DNA of 64,000 nucleotides. It comes from Zerene cesonia (taxonomy: Eukaryota > Arthropoda > Insecta > Lepidoptera > Pieridae). This document shows positions 1 through 12,000 of this stretch, piece after piece. The DNA is taken from positions 2,666,001 to 2,730,000 of the forward strand of contig NC_052105.1 of NCBI RefSeq assembly GCF_012273895.1, read 5' to 3'. The notes beneath the pieces were generated by a model. That model was not told the origin of the DNA and made no database searches. It worked only from the letters and a program-made list of their open reading frames with translations. Made by a program: the position numbers and the translations under genes. Within the stretch, counting starts at the first letter, position 1. Each line of letters starts with the position of its first letter.

Positions 1-154
1 AAAATGTTACCTATGTGTTATTCCAGTTGTCCAGCTATTTACATACCAAATTTCATTGCAATCGGTTCAGTAGTTTTTGTGTGAAAGAGTAAAAAACATA
101 CACATGAACATACATCGCTCACAAACTTTCGCGTTTATAATATTAGTAGGATTT
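1..154 (+). repeat. SINE-like interspersed repeat, 3' part
   Basis: This stretch shares its body ('ccagttgtcca', 'ggttcagtag', 'gtgaaagag') and its end ('ataatattagtagga') with copies near 14.1, 18.2 and 27.9 kb. It lies inside Elp1 intron 1 and is cut by the window edge. The family looks like a short non-autonomous lepidopteran element (SINE or Metulj-like). The class name is from memory; the repetition is seen directly. Confidence 0.75.
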
Positions 155-426
155 TGTTAATATGCATTTGCTGTATTATTTAACTACAAACTTAGCTTAA
201 TCCCCATTCTTCATACATTCCGTTCCAGATATTCCACAATCCTAATGCCTAAGAACAACAACTACTCTGACTACTATATTTATAAACTTTTCTGCACTTT
301 GCTATATTTAGCTACAAATAAAAACGTATATGTCTATATATTTTTCATTCTATTAATTTCTATGATTTTTTTATCTATTTCTTTTATGAATTCAAAATAA
401 TAAATAAGTAAGTATATTAAACTTAC
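155..426. other. Elp1 intron 1, 5' portion
   Basis: AT-rich sequence between the repeat at the window edge and the donor of Elp1 exon 1 (GTAAGT on the minus strand at 421-426). I see nothing else in it. The small reading-frame extension past the donor (334-426) is intronic. Confidence 0.6.
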
Positions 427-765
427 CAAAAGGCCATCTTCACAAATACCCTTTAATTCACAATTAGCACCAGTCTCAGTCATTCCAAATAACTCCCCAT
501 TTGAGAGTCCAATACTTAAAGTATTTACCAAACTTAGATAAGTTATGCTGACGGGTACATTTCGAAGCGAGGAAATCTCTGAGAGATCCTTTGACCATTT
601 AAGCCTTCCATCGTTACCAAAACAACGAACTATAAGGTTATGTGTGCACAAAAACAGTTCCCCTGCTGGACAGCCCCCATGATGACCGTAACAAGCGCAA
701 GCTATTTCTTCACATAAATAATCAAGTTTTCGTGCCGAAGTACGCCACAGCTGTAGATTACGCAT
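427..765 (-). CDS. Elp1: Elongator complex protein 1, first coding exon (partial gene)
   Basis: This is the N-terminal exon of the large scaffold subunit of the six-subunit Elongator complex, which makes the 5-carbonylmethyl modifications on wobble uridines of tRNAs in the cytosol. The exon codes for 113 residues beginning MRNLQLWRTS, close to the MRNLKL start typical of animal ELP1/IKAP, and continues into WD-propeller-like strands such as 'GNDGRLKWSKDL'. It ends after codon 113 in phase 0 at a consensus donor (GGTAAGT). All further exons lie left of the window. It is transcribed in the same direction as mRpS30, whose stop codon is about 960 bp upstream. The identification rests on the start motif and general pattern, so it is good but not certain. 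Confidence 0.7.
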
Positions 766-1727
766 GTTTTTATTTTAAAATATTTACACGTTTTTTAAAA
801 ACATTAAGCAACAAGTTAAACAGCAGCCGGGGACGTGAAAATTTGATAAATCAATATTCAAATTATACGTCAAAGTGCCAATTTTAATAAAGATTGCTTT
901 GAACGATTATGATACGAGGTATTTTGTTATCTTTTTTAATCCCTTTTAATTCTAAATCTTTTTAATTTAATGCGAATCGTAAAGAAATGGAAATAAACAA
1001 ATAACAGATTAAGAGAATGTGTCCGATACTTTTAATTTTTTAGTGTTTTATTAACGTGGGTGCTCGGTGGAAAAAGATAAAAAGAGGTTACATTAAAATT
1101 GGAATTGTAAAAACAGTATTTTTTATTTAATGTCTTGTCTAATACTGTGCCTTATTATGTAATTAACTTTTCAGATATCGAACTCAGTTTATATTTTCTT
1201 CATATGAAACAAAATCGCTATGGGAACGTAGATTATAGTATTTAGGAATGATATTTTATAGAAATCCACTAGCTACTCATACATAGGCAACGTACGAGTA
1301 TTAATAGTTCAGAAGTTCATCCTGTTCTTAAGGGTTTTCTGTTAAAGTTATTGTATGAATAGTAGAATTAAATATTTTAAATAGCAAAAGGTACTTTTTT
1401 TTACTATTTTATAGAATACTTGCTGGATGAGATTATTCTACTTATCATAAGAGGCTTTTGTCAAAAGAACCCCTAACTGTATATTACATTTTCTTAACTG
1501 CAAGAGAAAAAAAATCAGTTCATATTTGTACCATTTTTATCTTCATCACATACATAAATTTGGACTAAATCTGATGTGCTCATTTTCCATTTAATAAAAA
1601 AATAATTGTTAAGGGAAAATGTAGCATAAAATGAGTCTTAAGCTTTTAAGAAAATAATAAACAACATGTTTCTAGATCTATGTTTATTTATTGTAAAATA
1701 TCAACATTCAAGAAAACACGATTAATC
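766..1727. promoter_or_regulatory. Elp1 upstream region and mRpS30 3' flank
   Basis: AT-rich intergenic sequence of about 960 bp. It must hold the Elp1 promoter (minus strand) and the mRpS30 transcript end. A minus-strand AATAAA sits at 1683-1688, about 40 nt past the mRpS30 stop, and is a good poly(A) signal. No further gene or recognised repeat is seen. Confidence 0.55.
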
Positions 1728-4700
1728 TTATACCTTAGGATAGTATGTTGTTTCGAACTTCTTCCTAGCTTTAGGATACGGCCTTAGAACTTTAGGAATA
1801 TATGTGGGAAGATGCTCATCTAAACGTCTCTTATATGGACTGATACCAAATTCAAACGGTCTTCTCTTTGCCTCAAAGAAACGAGTTTGATGTTGGATTT
1901 TATATATCTTCTCCCAATGATAAATTTCTGGTAGTAAATTATGCCTAGGCCGGTTGGACATTAAATGTTTATATCGTGCTTCTAGCCAACATCGTTTATT
2001 ATCATCTTCAATATCAGAAACCAATTGCTCCTCCTTTCCTAAATATGGCTTCATTTCATGTTCTCTTTCTTCTGGAGCATTTAAATAAAATTGTACTAAC
2101 ATTTTCAGAGTATCCTCATTAAGGTCATGCACTTTACCATCTTCAATTTTCTCATATAGTTTCATAGGTTGTGTTCCAAAACAAATATTGTGTTTTAGAT
2201 TGTTATCAACTTTATCAATATTCATGGCAATTGTGTTTAATTGGTATGCATACAAAGATATAAGATGACCATTAGTGATAACTGTTTGAGTAGTTAATGG
2301 ATAAGTCATGTCATTATAACTTGTAAATCCTTGGTAATTGGCTTGGCCAAGTAGCCAACCAAAGCTGGCTTTCATTGCTTGGCAATGTAATGCTTCTAAG
2401 TTGTCTTGTGGCCCATAGGATTGTTTTCTGCATAAAATGTGTCCTCTATTGTGGTATGAAAGCAAACCAAATTCATCAAGATCACCTGGCCAATATCCTG
2501 TAAATTAAAGATAATTGTGTAAATAATTGTATTCCAACTTTGAAATAATTTTAATAACAAATATAATAGAAGAATTTTGTCTGAATGAAGAGTTCTTATC
2601 TTGTAGAATCTTATCTGAAAATAATCCAAAACCTGGCAAGTCAAAGCAGAGCTTGCTGTAACCTTCATTGTACTGGGATTTACCATATTTAGGTTTGATT
2701 TAACATGCAACTGGAATCTTCATATAAGTTTAACAATTATTACCTGGTATATTTGTACCATGTCGAAATTCTACGAAGTATCCCACACTTTCGGGGACAT
2801 GCTTGAATTTCGCAACTTTAAACTTTGGATTCTCTACTTCACTATAAGGGACCAAAGGCTTCAATGGTAAATGATTTCTGAGTGTTAAAATTGGTGACCC
2901 TGTAATAAACATTTCAGATTAATTACTTAGCCTCCTCTACCTCTTCGAACTCTGATGAATTAAAACTGCATGTCAGATGAACTTTTGATGAGAATTTTTT
3001 TATCTCTCATCACATATCTAGTTGTTTATTAATAATCAAAGTCAATGTGTATATTTTATACATCTACACTAATATTATAAATAGGAAAACTTTGTTTGTT
3101 TGTTTGGTTGTAATGAATAGGCTCAAAAACTACTGGACGGATTTAAAAAATTCTTTCACCATTCGAAAGCTACATTATCCACGAGTAACATAGACTATAT
3201 TTTATTTTGGAAAAAAATAGGGTTCCATAACATATCTTTATTGAAACATCCCATCCAGTATACCTATAAAGCTTAAGGGTTAGTTAGTTTGTTTGATATT
3301 ATTTAAACTCAAATATATAACTCTAATTGCAATAATTCAGATATTCAACTGGACAGCTGTATATTATAAAGCTGAATAGTTTGTTCATTTGTTTGTTTGA
3401 ACGTGCTAATCTCAGGAACTACTGGTCCATTTTGAATTCTTTCAGTTTTGGGATGCCCTACAATTGAGGGTAAATTTAGGCTTTATATGTACCACGGGCG
3501 AAGCCGGGGCGGACAGCTAGTATAAAATATACACATTAACATATGTTATACAACACCTCATTAAAATGTTCAAAATTTTAATCAGTGATTTGTGTTTTAT
3601 GTTTTTAATAGTAATTAAAATTTATGCATATCACAAAAAATACATTACATATGAACGTTGGTGAAAAATATGAATTGATTACCTATGTATTGAATTGGTC
3701 TGTCAATAGGTTCATGTAATCTCTTTTTGAGCCAAGGAAACTTGTACCTATAGTTAACAACTTTTTGTGGCACATCAGTTCCTCCCATGAACCAGAATGC
3801 CTCTACTCTTGGGTCATAATCAACCTAAAATAACATATGTTTTCAATAATGTTGCATATAATACCTGAAAGTTTTCTTGGTAAGTTGTAGCTTTTGCATA
3901 GTTTTTGTACACAATTTTTCTGTTATTGGTGTGCCTTATAATTGGCGTATCTCATTTGTAATTAGAATAATTGTCTTATTAATAGCTGTAAGGTACCTTT
4001 ATGAATAAAATAAAAATAAAATAAATAAAATAATACTCAGAATTAAAAAAAAAACATTATTATATAGCATCACCAATATGATCTGCAAATATCCATAACA
4101 GTTCAATTAGTTTCTGTTTCTTTTGGTTATTTCACTTTAAATATTACTTTATATGGCACAAAAACACATTTTTTAATTAACATCAATTCAATTTCAAACT
4201 TTCATCCTAAATCTATTGATTTATTTTTCAAATTTATATATTTTATACAATAATTGAAACAAATATACCTGTGATGACAATATATGAGGCACCTTATCTG
4301 TGATATTATTTGTGATGATTCTATTTATTTGTCGTACTACATTTTTGGCTAGGGCATCTTCTTTTTGTTGTTCTTCAGATATTGCTGTTGATAAGTTAAT
4401 ATTCCTTCTGAAAAGTTGTGACAAAATTAATATTTGTTGAAAATTCAGTGTTATAACGAATTGAAACAATAATACATACTGAACACCTTCATTCTCAATT
4501 AAAATACAATCTTCAATATGGGATTTTATTTCTTTGACAATAGAATCTGCTAAGTCTGAAGTTTCATTGTAAATATCAGGTAGTTTGTCGATAAGCTTAA
4601 AATAAGTTCTCGTATAATACTGAACAAGTGGCATTGCGTTGTATGGTATGACATTTTCATTCAACATAACACAGGGCCAACCATAATATTTAGGCATGTT

Positions 4701-4946
4701 TAATCCGATTTGTTTCTCCTCAACAGTGTTGATATTTTTTATGTTTTCATAAATCGTTTCTCTGTCACGTAACTTTCTTGCTTGTAGAGACATATCCTGG
4801 ATTGGAGGATAATTCGGTGTCTCTGTATATTCATTTTCGTCAGATAAGGCCACTTGGGCATACCTGCGTATTGTTATTTGTTTTATTTTAGAAAATGCTC
4901 GATGTCTACTGACGGCGAGCATTTTGGTTAAAGTTTTATGTAACAA
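1728..4946 (-). CDS. mRpS30: Mitochondrial ribosomal protein S30 (mL65; PDCD9 family)
   Basis: A subunit of the mitochondrial ribosome, nuclear-encoded and imported into the matrix. Five coding exons with GT/AG borders, from the 5' end: 4946-4480, 4407-4269, 3824-3683, 2899-2744 and 2497-1728. Phases are consistent throughout and give 557 residues, or 549 if the second Met (MLAVSRHRAF, codon at 4922) is the start; that one begins directly with a basic mitochondrial presequence. Family hallmarks are 'NYPPIQDMSLQARK', 'NMPKYYGWP', 'VEAFWFMGGTDVP', 'GYWPGDLDEFG' and 'NICFGTQPMKLYE'. Length fits insect members, which are longer than the human protein. Intron 3 carries repeat copies. It is divergently paired with eIF2-beta over about 300 bp, and the border of the inverted duplication lies just upstream of its start, so this gene is not duplicated here. 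Confidence 0.9.
3064..3525 (-). repeat. Interspersed repeat copies within mRpS30 intron 3
   Basis: Begins with 'actaatattataaat' and ends with 'gggcggacagctagt', the two ends of the common lepidopteran short repeat. The internal phrases 'ctcaaaaactactgg' and 'tctcaggaactactgg' suggest two related copies joined together (about 3064-3240 and 3365-3525). Confidence 0.65.
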
Positions 4947-5252
4947 CCATTTATTGAAATAAATAATAGAGTAATTTAGGTTATCTTCTCACAACTTGAT
5001 TTTCAATTCCAAAGCTGTCAAGAAACATCAGCCTCCTGAGCTTGACAGTTGACAGCGGCTATTCTGTGTTACATGTTCTCTTTAATAATACTAGAACCTA
5101 CTCTGTGCGATTGCAAGTAATTTTAAGCTAATTTATGTGTATCTGTGAAGCTGATGCAACATTTTGTCACTTCTCCAAACCACCTGCCAAACGAATCTAA
5201 AATCTAACCAAATTTTATTTTGAATTAACTTGGTGAGATATTATTATAAATC
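4947..5252. promoter_or_regulatory. Bidirectional promoter, mRpS30 / eIF2-beta
   Basis: About 300 bp separate the divergent start codons of mRpS30 (minus) and eIF2-beta (plus), so the two must share this promoter region. The duplication border cuts it at 4979. Only the eIF2-beta-proximal 274 bp (4979-5252) recur in the second copy at 27348-27621. Confidence 0.7.
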
Positions 5253-6191
5253 ATGGATGACGATATGATTTTCGATCCTTCTTTGAAGAAGAAAAAGAAG
5301 AAGAAGACAGGATTTGACATGGAAGCAGCATTAGCAGGCGAACAAGGCGAAACCACGAGTACGGAGGCGCCTGCTGAGACAGGTGACGTAGACGTACCCG
5401 AGGACGACAGCCTGGATTTAGATAATTTCGGTAAAAAGAAGAAAAAGAAAAAGAAGACTTTCTTTAATTTAGACGAATTAGAGAATGCATTACCAGAAAC
5501 AAGGGAAGAAAAGCCTCCCGCGGAAGAACCAGAGCAGCAAGATGAGGAGATTATTGATGACTTGGATCTCGACATCGATTTCGCAAAGACTAAAAAAAAG
5601 AAAAAGAAGAGAAATTTAGACGAGATTGTTGCGGAAGAGGATGTAAAGGGAGATGATCAAGAGAGAGACGACGATCAAAATGGAGAATGGGTTGGAAGTG
5701 ATCGCGATTATACATATGATGAGCTACTTGAGCGAGTTTTCGACATTATGCGCGAAAAGAATCCTAGTATGGTTTCTGGGAAGAAACAAAAATTCATAAT
5801 GAGACCACCTCAAGTTGTTAGAATTGGAACAAAGAAAACTTCATTTGCCAATTTCACAGAAATATGCAAAACATTGCATAGACAGCCTAAACATTTATTA
5901 GATTTCTTGTTGGCCGAGTTGGGTACAAGTGGTTCAGTGGATGGTAACAGCCAACTCATTATTAAAGGTCGTTTCCAACAGAAGCAAATTGAGAATGTCT
6001 TGCGTCGGTATATTAAGGAATATGTTACATGTCATACATGTCGTTCTCCTGATACAATTCTTCAAAAGGATACTCGATTATTCTTCCTCCAATGTGAAAC
6101 CTGTGGCTCTCGTTGCTCTGTGGCTAGCATCAAATCTGGTTTCCAGGCTGTCACTGGCAAAAGAGCGGCCATGCGTGCAAAGACTGCATAG
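5253..6191 (+). CDS. eIF2beta: Eukaryotic translation initiation factor 2 subunit beta (copy 1)
   Basis: Subunit of the cytosolic eIF2 heterotrimer, which brings Met-tRNAi and GTP to the 40S ribosome. Intronless, 312 residues (human 333). Three lysine blocks at residues 12-18, 61-68 and 114-119 are the K-boxes that bind the eIF5 and eIF2B-epsilon catalytic domains. Acidic linkers separate them. The conserved core runs from about 155 to 250 ('YTYDELLERVFDIMREKNP'), followed by a C2-C2 zinc finger with C260, C263, C281 and C284 and the usual tail 'SGFQAVTGKRAAMRAKTA'. The start is the first ATG after the shared promoter. A poly(A) signal AATAAA lies at 6280-6285. Copy 2 at 26409-27347 differs at two residues (T43I, E98D). 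Confidence 0.96.
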   Translation: MDDDMIFDPSLKKKKKKKTGFDMEAALAGEQGETTSTEAPAETGDVDVPEDDSLDLDNFGKKKKKKKKTFFNLDELENALPETREEKPPAEEPEQQDEEIIDDLDLDIDFAKTKKKKKKRNLDEIVAEEDVKGDDQERDDDQNGEWVGSDRDYTYDELLERVFDIMREKNPSMVSGKKQKFIMRPPQVVRIGTKKTSFANFTEICKTLHRQPKHLLDFLLAELGTSGSVDGNSQLIIKGRFQQKQIENVLRRYIKEYVTCHTCRSPDTILQKDTRLFFLQCETCGSRCSVASIKSGFQAVTGKRAAMRAKTA

Positions 6192-7092
6192 AATAATAGT
6201 GCTTAGTGATAATCAATTCAAAACCTGGTTTTGGGGTACATACAGTGAACTTTTCTTGCTTTCAATTCATTTCTTGTGTAATAAAATATATCCCTTGTTG
6301 AATATCTGTTAGTTTCTCAGTTGGGTGCTTTTATGTGTTCTAAAAAGTTATGCCAATAATGTTTTATAAAAATATATACATGTCGTGTGAATTAGGATAT
6401 TTATATATTACTATGTAATATAGGCAATTCATAATTTATTGAATGGATTTAATATACTTTTTCTGTTTAATTATGTTGATTTGTTTTAAATAATAGTTAA
6501 ATATATACAGTGTTTGTCATTTAAATAAAAACTTGCTTGTCATTATTTCTGATAATAATTTGTAGTTCATAATGTCACAAAAATTGTTATGCTTTTTAGT
6601 ATTTGCACTAAGTTATTTTATTCTTTAGTATCAAGTGTCCCATAGTATATAAAAATTGTATTAATAATTCAATTCAAATATGAGCAATGCTTAAACTTTC
6701 TAAATAAGTGTATTTATATATTGATAAATGAAAGTCTGCATGTACCCCACTGTAACCTACATATTTATATATAGCTCACTTCTGTAAAATTCACATTGGT
6801 ACACAATGTTTTTAAACAGTTGTTTTATTTTCACACCTCATAAATAAAACTTCATTTGATATATTGTATAATTTGTGTAATAAAAATAAAATTCTAAAAC
6901 ATACAATAGTATTCAACTTTAAGTTACCCCAACAGTGTATAAATAAAAAAAAACCATCTGATCATTTCAAAAATGTGCTCAATTTTTCACTTAGTTAAAA
7001 AATATTAACTGCCACAATTAGCTTACAGCTACATATTAGAAATTATAATCTGAGTCCATCATTGTAAACAAGAACAATAATTGTTGAAGCCC
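6192..7092. terminator. Convergent 3' region of eIF2-beta and pyd3
   Basis: AT-rich sequence between two converging genes. AATAAA at 6280-6285 (plus) serves eIF2-beta. A minus-strand AATAAA at 6824-6829 is a candidate for pyd3. No other gene seen. Confidence 0.55.
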
Positions 7093-8259
7093 TTAATTGT
7101 CTCTTATAAGTTGAGGTCCTTGTTCTCCTTTTAAATATTTGCTTAAGCTGTTGGCATATAGATCCAGCCGTTGTGTCATTGCAAACCCCCACTTATCCTT
7201 GATCTGTCTGCACATATTTAAATCAAGTTGGGCAATTAGCAAACCATCTTTGGTTCTTGACAGGCTAGGCGTCCTGGTACCATCAGGAGCTGTGATATAG
7301 CTGGACCCATAGAAATGCCCAAAATCACGATGTGCTGGTTTCCCATCTCCAGATGTGAACTCATTGGGAAATACTTCTGTCCCAACCCGATTGATTGCAC
7401 ATGTAAAATAACTGTTAGCTATAGCAGCATTTCTAGCTTCAACGGCCCATAGATGTTCACTCAGACCAGAAACAGTTGCTGATGGATTGAAAACTATTTC
7501 AGCTCCATTAATTCCAAACATCAACCAGTTCAAAGGGTGATGACGCCCATAACAAATGTTTATTGCTATTTTACCAAACTTAGTTTCAAAAACTGGATGA
7601 CCTGTGTTGCCTTCAAAATAATATGTTGATTCATTGAAATCACCTACCCTCGGAATGTGATTCTTTCTATGGCTACCTATTACCACACCCTTTTCATTTA
7701 TCACAACTGCTGTATTCCAAATGAGATCACCATGTATTTCATCACGTTCTAAGATTGGTGAAATAATCACCATACCATATTTAGCAGCATACTTCTTGAG
7801 AAACAGGGTGCTAGGCCCATCGGTAACACTTTCTGCAAATTCACACCATGGTGCTTTTTCTCTGGTACAGAAAGCAAAAGGCATACTCCAAGCTTCTTGC
7901 AAACATAAAATATTGACATTTTCATCACCTGCTGTATCAATCAGTTTGGAAATTTTGTTAAAAATGGCTTGTCTCTGTTCAATTATGGGCTGACTAGTAG
8001 AAATTGCAATTGAATGCTGTATCACACCTACTCTAACAGTACGAGGAGTTCTTGTTTCTTCTTTACGCGCTGGAAAATCATATGCTGCAATTTCAAAATC
8101 ATTTTCTTCAGAAGTTTTATTACTTCCCTTTTTAAGTTCCAGGCTATGATGATCTATTCTTCCATAATGAATTCTATTAAATTCTTTCAAATCTTCGCCT
8201 GATATAGATCTATTTATTAGCTCATCAATACTTTTTAGCTCTTTATTAATAGATGCCAT
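7093..8259 (-). CDS. pyd3: Beta-ureidopropionase (beta-alanine synthase), copy 1
   Basis: Cytosolic carbon-nitrogen hydrolase of the nitrilase superfamily. It splits N-carbamoyl-beta-alanine into beta-alanine, CO2 and ammonia, the last step of pyrimidine breakdown; in insects beta-alanine also feeds cuticle tanning and pigmentation. Single exon, 388 residues (human 384). The catalytic triad is visible: E122 in 'LCLQEAWSMPFAFCTREK', K199 in 'HRKNHIPRVGDFNEST' and C236 in 'INICYGRHHPLNW'. The C-terminal 'DFGHFYGSSYITAPDGTRTP' block is typical of the family. The start fits: the family's N-terminal extension is present and the divergent promoter with MFAP1 lies just upstream. The intronless state is shared by both copies. 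Confidence 0.95.
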   Translation of the reverse strand: MASINKELKSIDELINRSISGEDLKEFNRIHYGRIDHHSLELKKGSNKTSEENDFEIAAYDFPARKEETRTPRTVRVGVIQHSIAISTSQPIIEQRQAIFNKISKLIDTAGDENVNILCLQEAWSMPFAFCTREKAPWCEFAESVTDGPSTLFLKKYAAKYGMVIISPILERDEIHGDLIWNTAVVINEKGVVIGSHRKNHIPRVGDFNESTYYFEGNTGHPVFETKFGKIAINICYGRHHPLNWLMFGINGAEIVFNPSATVSGLSEHLWAVEARNAAIANSYFTCAINRVGTEVFPNEFTSGDGKPAHRDFGHFYGSSYITAPDGTRTPSLSRTKDGLLIAQLDLNMCRQIKDKWGFAMTQRLDLYANSLSKYLKGEQGPQLIRDN

Positions 8260-9022
8260 GACTTATGTATTGATTTTCGCGTTGTATGAAACAGTTTGAA
8301 GGAACTTACACGTTGTCTATTGATTGATTAATAACTTCAATCAATAATTTTACTTGATTAATAAAATGTTCCTATTACATACATTAAATCACGGCATCAA
8401 CCATCAATTAAAACAATGAATAATTATTATTCTTACACAAATAATTGGTGTTCTTCTAGATGATACGTAATAACTATCCATATATATGACTGTTATCACT
8501 AGGTATTGCTTAAGTAAACAATGGCTGGAGTTGCATAAGATAACGAAAATGTCAGTGAATATTTGTTATATTACAGAGCCTAAGCGAACTAGCAATCGCG
8601 GAGCTTCATATACTGCGATTGCGGTATTTATCTCAGTGTGAAGGAGGCTTTATAGTGACTACAGATGCTCACTCAATAACGACATCTCTATGATTTTATA
8701 TTTATTATTTATGATGTAGATTGTCATTTGAATTTTGATTTCATGGTACTTTTGTCGAAGTTGTGTCAACTGTCAAACTCGTTTGTAATTTGTAAACGAT
8801 GGGTCTGTGCGAATTATTCAACAATTGGACTTGAATTGTTCTAGATTTTCATTTGTTGCCTGTTTTTATGTTTGTTTTTTTTTTGTAAAACGATAATTGC
8901 AGTGTACAAAAAATATTTGTAGTTTTTATTTCTTTTTCTTGAAATTTCGTTACCCATAAGACTACTGATACATTCACACATCATTGCTTCTCATAATTGT
9001 TAAGATTTTTCAAATCGTAACC
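8260..9022. promoter_or_regulatory. Bidirectional promoter region, pyd3 / MFAP1 (copy 1)
   Basis: A 763-bp space between divergent start codons. It is AT-rich with a few GC-richer words around 8575-8635. It is repeated at 23570-24338 with scattered substitutions and small indels, for example near 8400-8480. Confidence 0.6.
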
Positions 9023-12000
9023 ATGATTGTTCTACCAGCTCAACCGATTGGTATACAAAGTACTGCTGGTGCGGTGCCAGTTCGAAATGAAAAAGGTAAC
9101 AGTATAATTTAGAATAGTATTTTTTTTTACTATTATAGGTACCAAAAATTACAATTTTCTTTATGGTTTTATATATTGTTGTTTGTTGTATATATATTTT
9201 AATTTAACTTTCAGGTGAAATATCCATGCAAAAGGTGAAAGTTCAAAGATATATATCAGGAAAAAAGCCAGATTATGCTCAAGGAGTATCATCATCTGAA
9301 GAATCAGATGCTGAAGACTTTATAGAACAACAAAGACCAGAGAGGAGGCATATTATTGCTCCTGTTATTGGAAAAGATGACCACAGTGATTCAGAGCAAG
9401 AAGTAAGTTATTGTTAGCTGAAAAAGTTCTTTATACCATGTCATTATCCACAGTAAGTTTTAAGACTATGTGGGCGAATCTGCGGGCAACAGCTAGTGTC
9501 ACTATAAAATTTTACCATTAGATTACAATCTCATATTGCATTATTTTTTGGTAGATTATAATCTATCAATGTGAAAACCATGGAATTATGAAATACATTC
9601 CATATGATGGTTTTAGTTAGGTTCAGTTTGCGATAAATTACACAGAAAGTAGAACAAAGGACAATTTACAAATAATGTAATCTTGCCATATCCAAATGAA
9701 GGCTATAATTACTTAATAACTATGTAATATATCAATGATTAAGCATATAATAATTTTAATATGTTTTGTCACCTTATAGAGTATTTTTTGAACAATGTTG
9801 TTCAATATTGATGTCATAGATTGCTTATCATAGGCACCATTGTGGAACACATCAAACATCTTTTTTAATCCTCCTTACTAATATTATACATCCAATGTAA
9901 CTCTGTGTCTGTTGCTTCTTTATGTCTAAGCCACTGAATCAATTTGGATGAAATTTGGTACCAAGATAGCTTGAGACCTGTAAAGGATATAGAATAGATT
10001 ATATCCCGAAAATCCCGAAGGAATAGGTACTATTCAGGTTTTTCTATGACTACGCGGGTGAAGCGGCGGGCGTAAAGCTAGTATTTAATTTTTAATTCCA
10101 ATTACAGGTTGATGACCCTCGGTTGCGCCGTCTTCGTATGGCAGTGCAGTCGCCTCCGCGACGTTCGGAGCACAAACCGGAGATTATCGACGCCGAACCT
10201 GAAGAGCCTGAACCAGAATCCAGTGAAGATGAGGCTCGGCATAGTTCCGAGAGTGAAGACGAACTGGATGAAGAAGAGATTGAGCGACGTAGGCAGGCTG
10301 TTAAAGCTAAATTGGCTGCAAGGTATTTAACTCTTTAATTTGTTATTATTACTATTAGCTAAGGAAATCTCTATATATTTGGAGCTAAAAAAAAACATAT
10401 TGATACCCGACATGGTCAGCATCAAACACTGTGGCCGAGATGCTATGCTATATATTGATGAGAATTTAACATATTCCAGAGAGGCAGAGAAGGAGGTTTT
10501 AGGGCGGGATGATGAGGAAGAAATGTTGGATGGCGATAAAGAGGAGAGTGGCTCTTCAGACACAGATTACACTGACAGTGAAGAGGAAACTGGTGAGGCT
10601 TATGACCTTATATCAGCATTAGTTTTATTTGAATTTATCGATACAATTTCAATTGTTGGTCCTTTTTAAAATGGTGCACCAAAAAAGGGAAACCTAATGA
10701 AATTTTTTGTGTTAACGAGCGCCGGCCTCATCAGCATATAATATATTTCAAAAAAGACATATACAAAAAATTTATAAATCATGTTTAAAATCAGTTTCAA
10801 AGTCTTTAATTTCCAAGAGAGAGAAAGGTTTTAGGAAACATTCTTCTCTTTTTAAATTATTCTGCTAATTACATTTAATGATGTTTTAAATATTTTAAGT
10901 CTGTTTTTTGTTGTGGTGTTATGTGCCATTGTTGGAAATAAATTCAATTTTTTGGTCAAGCGGAAAACCTCTAAAATGATTAAACAATATGAATTATTCT
11001 AAAAATGATCAGTTTGAAATGAAATAAGTATTATATATAAAATAAGTATAAATAGTTTAATAAAAGTCACATGGTCTAGGGCCAAGAGTAAAGCCAGTAT
11101 TCGTAAGAGCGTCAGAAAGGATGACAGTAGCCGAGCGGGAAAGGAAAGTGAAACAACAGAAGAAGGAAGAAGTGGAAGCGAGAAGGGAAAAGGAGGAGAA
11201 AAGAAGGGAGGCGTTGAAGCTAGTTGAGGAGACTATACGTGCGGAGCAGAAGAATACTCAGGTAGTTTCATGAATCATAATGAATTCAAATGTTATATGA
11301 AATGGTATTTCGTGTTTTATATAGCGTTACGTAATAGATTCTCAGTATAGATAAAAGTGATGGAACAAGGCGAATATTGCAGTTTTTGTGTGTTCGAAAA
11401 TTGTTCATAAATTATAATTTTATCACTGTGGCAATGAAAACAATTTTTTGTATATATTTGATTGATATAAAATTGATATTAAACATATATTGTATGTATC
11501 TTTGTTATTACTACCAATATGCAAATAGAAAGAAATTCGATTACTGTGGCGGGATCACTGGTGGCCGAGAGGCTGGGCGTTGCTACGGTTTGGCAAAAAG
11601 ACGCGGGTTTGAATCCCGCCTCGTGATTATATAGTCCATAAATAAAATAGATAATAGATATTATAGTATTTTGTTAATTTATTATTAAAGGCAGAACAAA
11701 AGGAAGCGAATATAAACGACGTATGCACTGACGACGAGAATGACGAGCTGGAGTACGAAGCTTGGAAGCTGCGCGAAATGAAGAGGATAAAGCGGGACAA
11801 GGAAGAACGAGAGGCGTGAGTTGTTTTTATTTTGTACTAGGCGTTGGTGTTTTTTTTACAAGATGAGGAAGTAGGGACGGCCCTTGTGTATGAATCCTCC
11901 TCTCTGTACTGATTCTAATCAAATTCGCACAGCGTGTACAGTTTAATCCAACTTAAAAGATATGATAGTTTATATTATATGGAGCCGGGGCGTGCAGCTA

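Noticed and set aside
5225..5575. 116-codon minus-strand frame rich in Phe and Ser (and its mirror at 27025-27375)
   Set aside because: It is the antisense of the lysine and acidic blocks of eIF2-beta; AAG/AAA runs read as Phe on the other strand.
5929..6312. 127-codon plus-strand frame overlapping the eIF2-beta 3' end (mirror 26288-26671)
   Set aside because: Out-of-frame shadow of the zinc-finger region, with no family motif.
11554..11627. Calling the intronic tRNA-like sequence a functional tRNA-Thr
   Set aside because: C at position 33, a mismatched acceptor stem and no nearby T-run terminator make a working tRNA unlikely.
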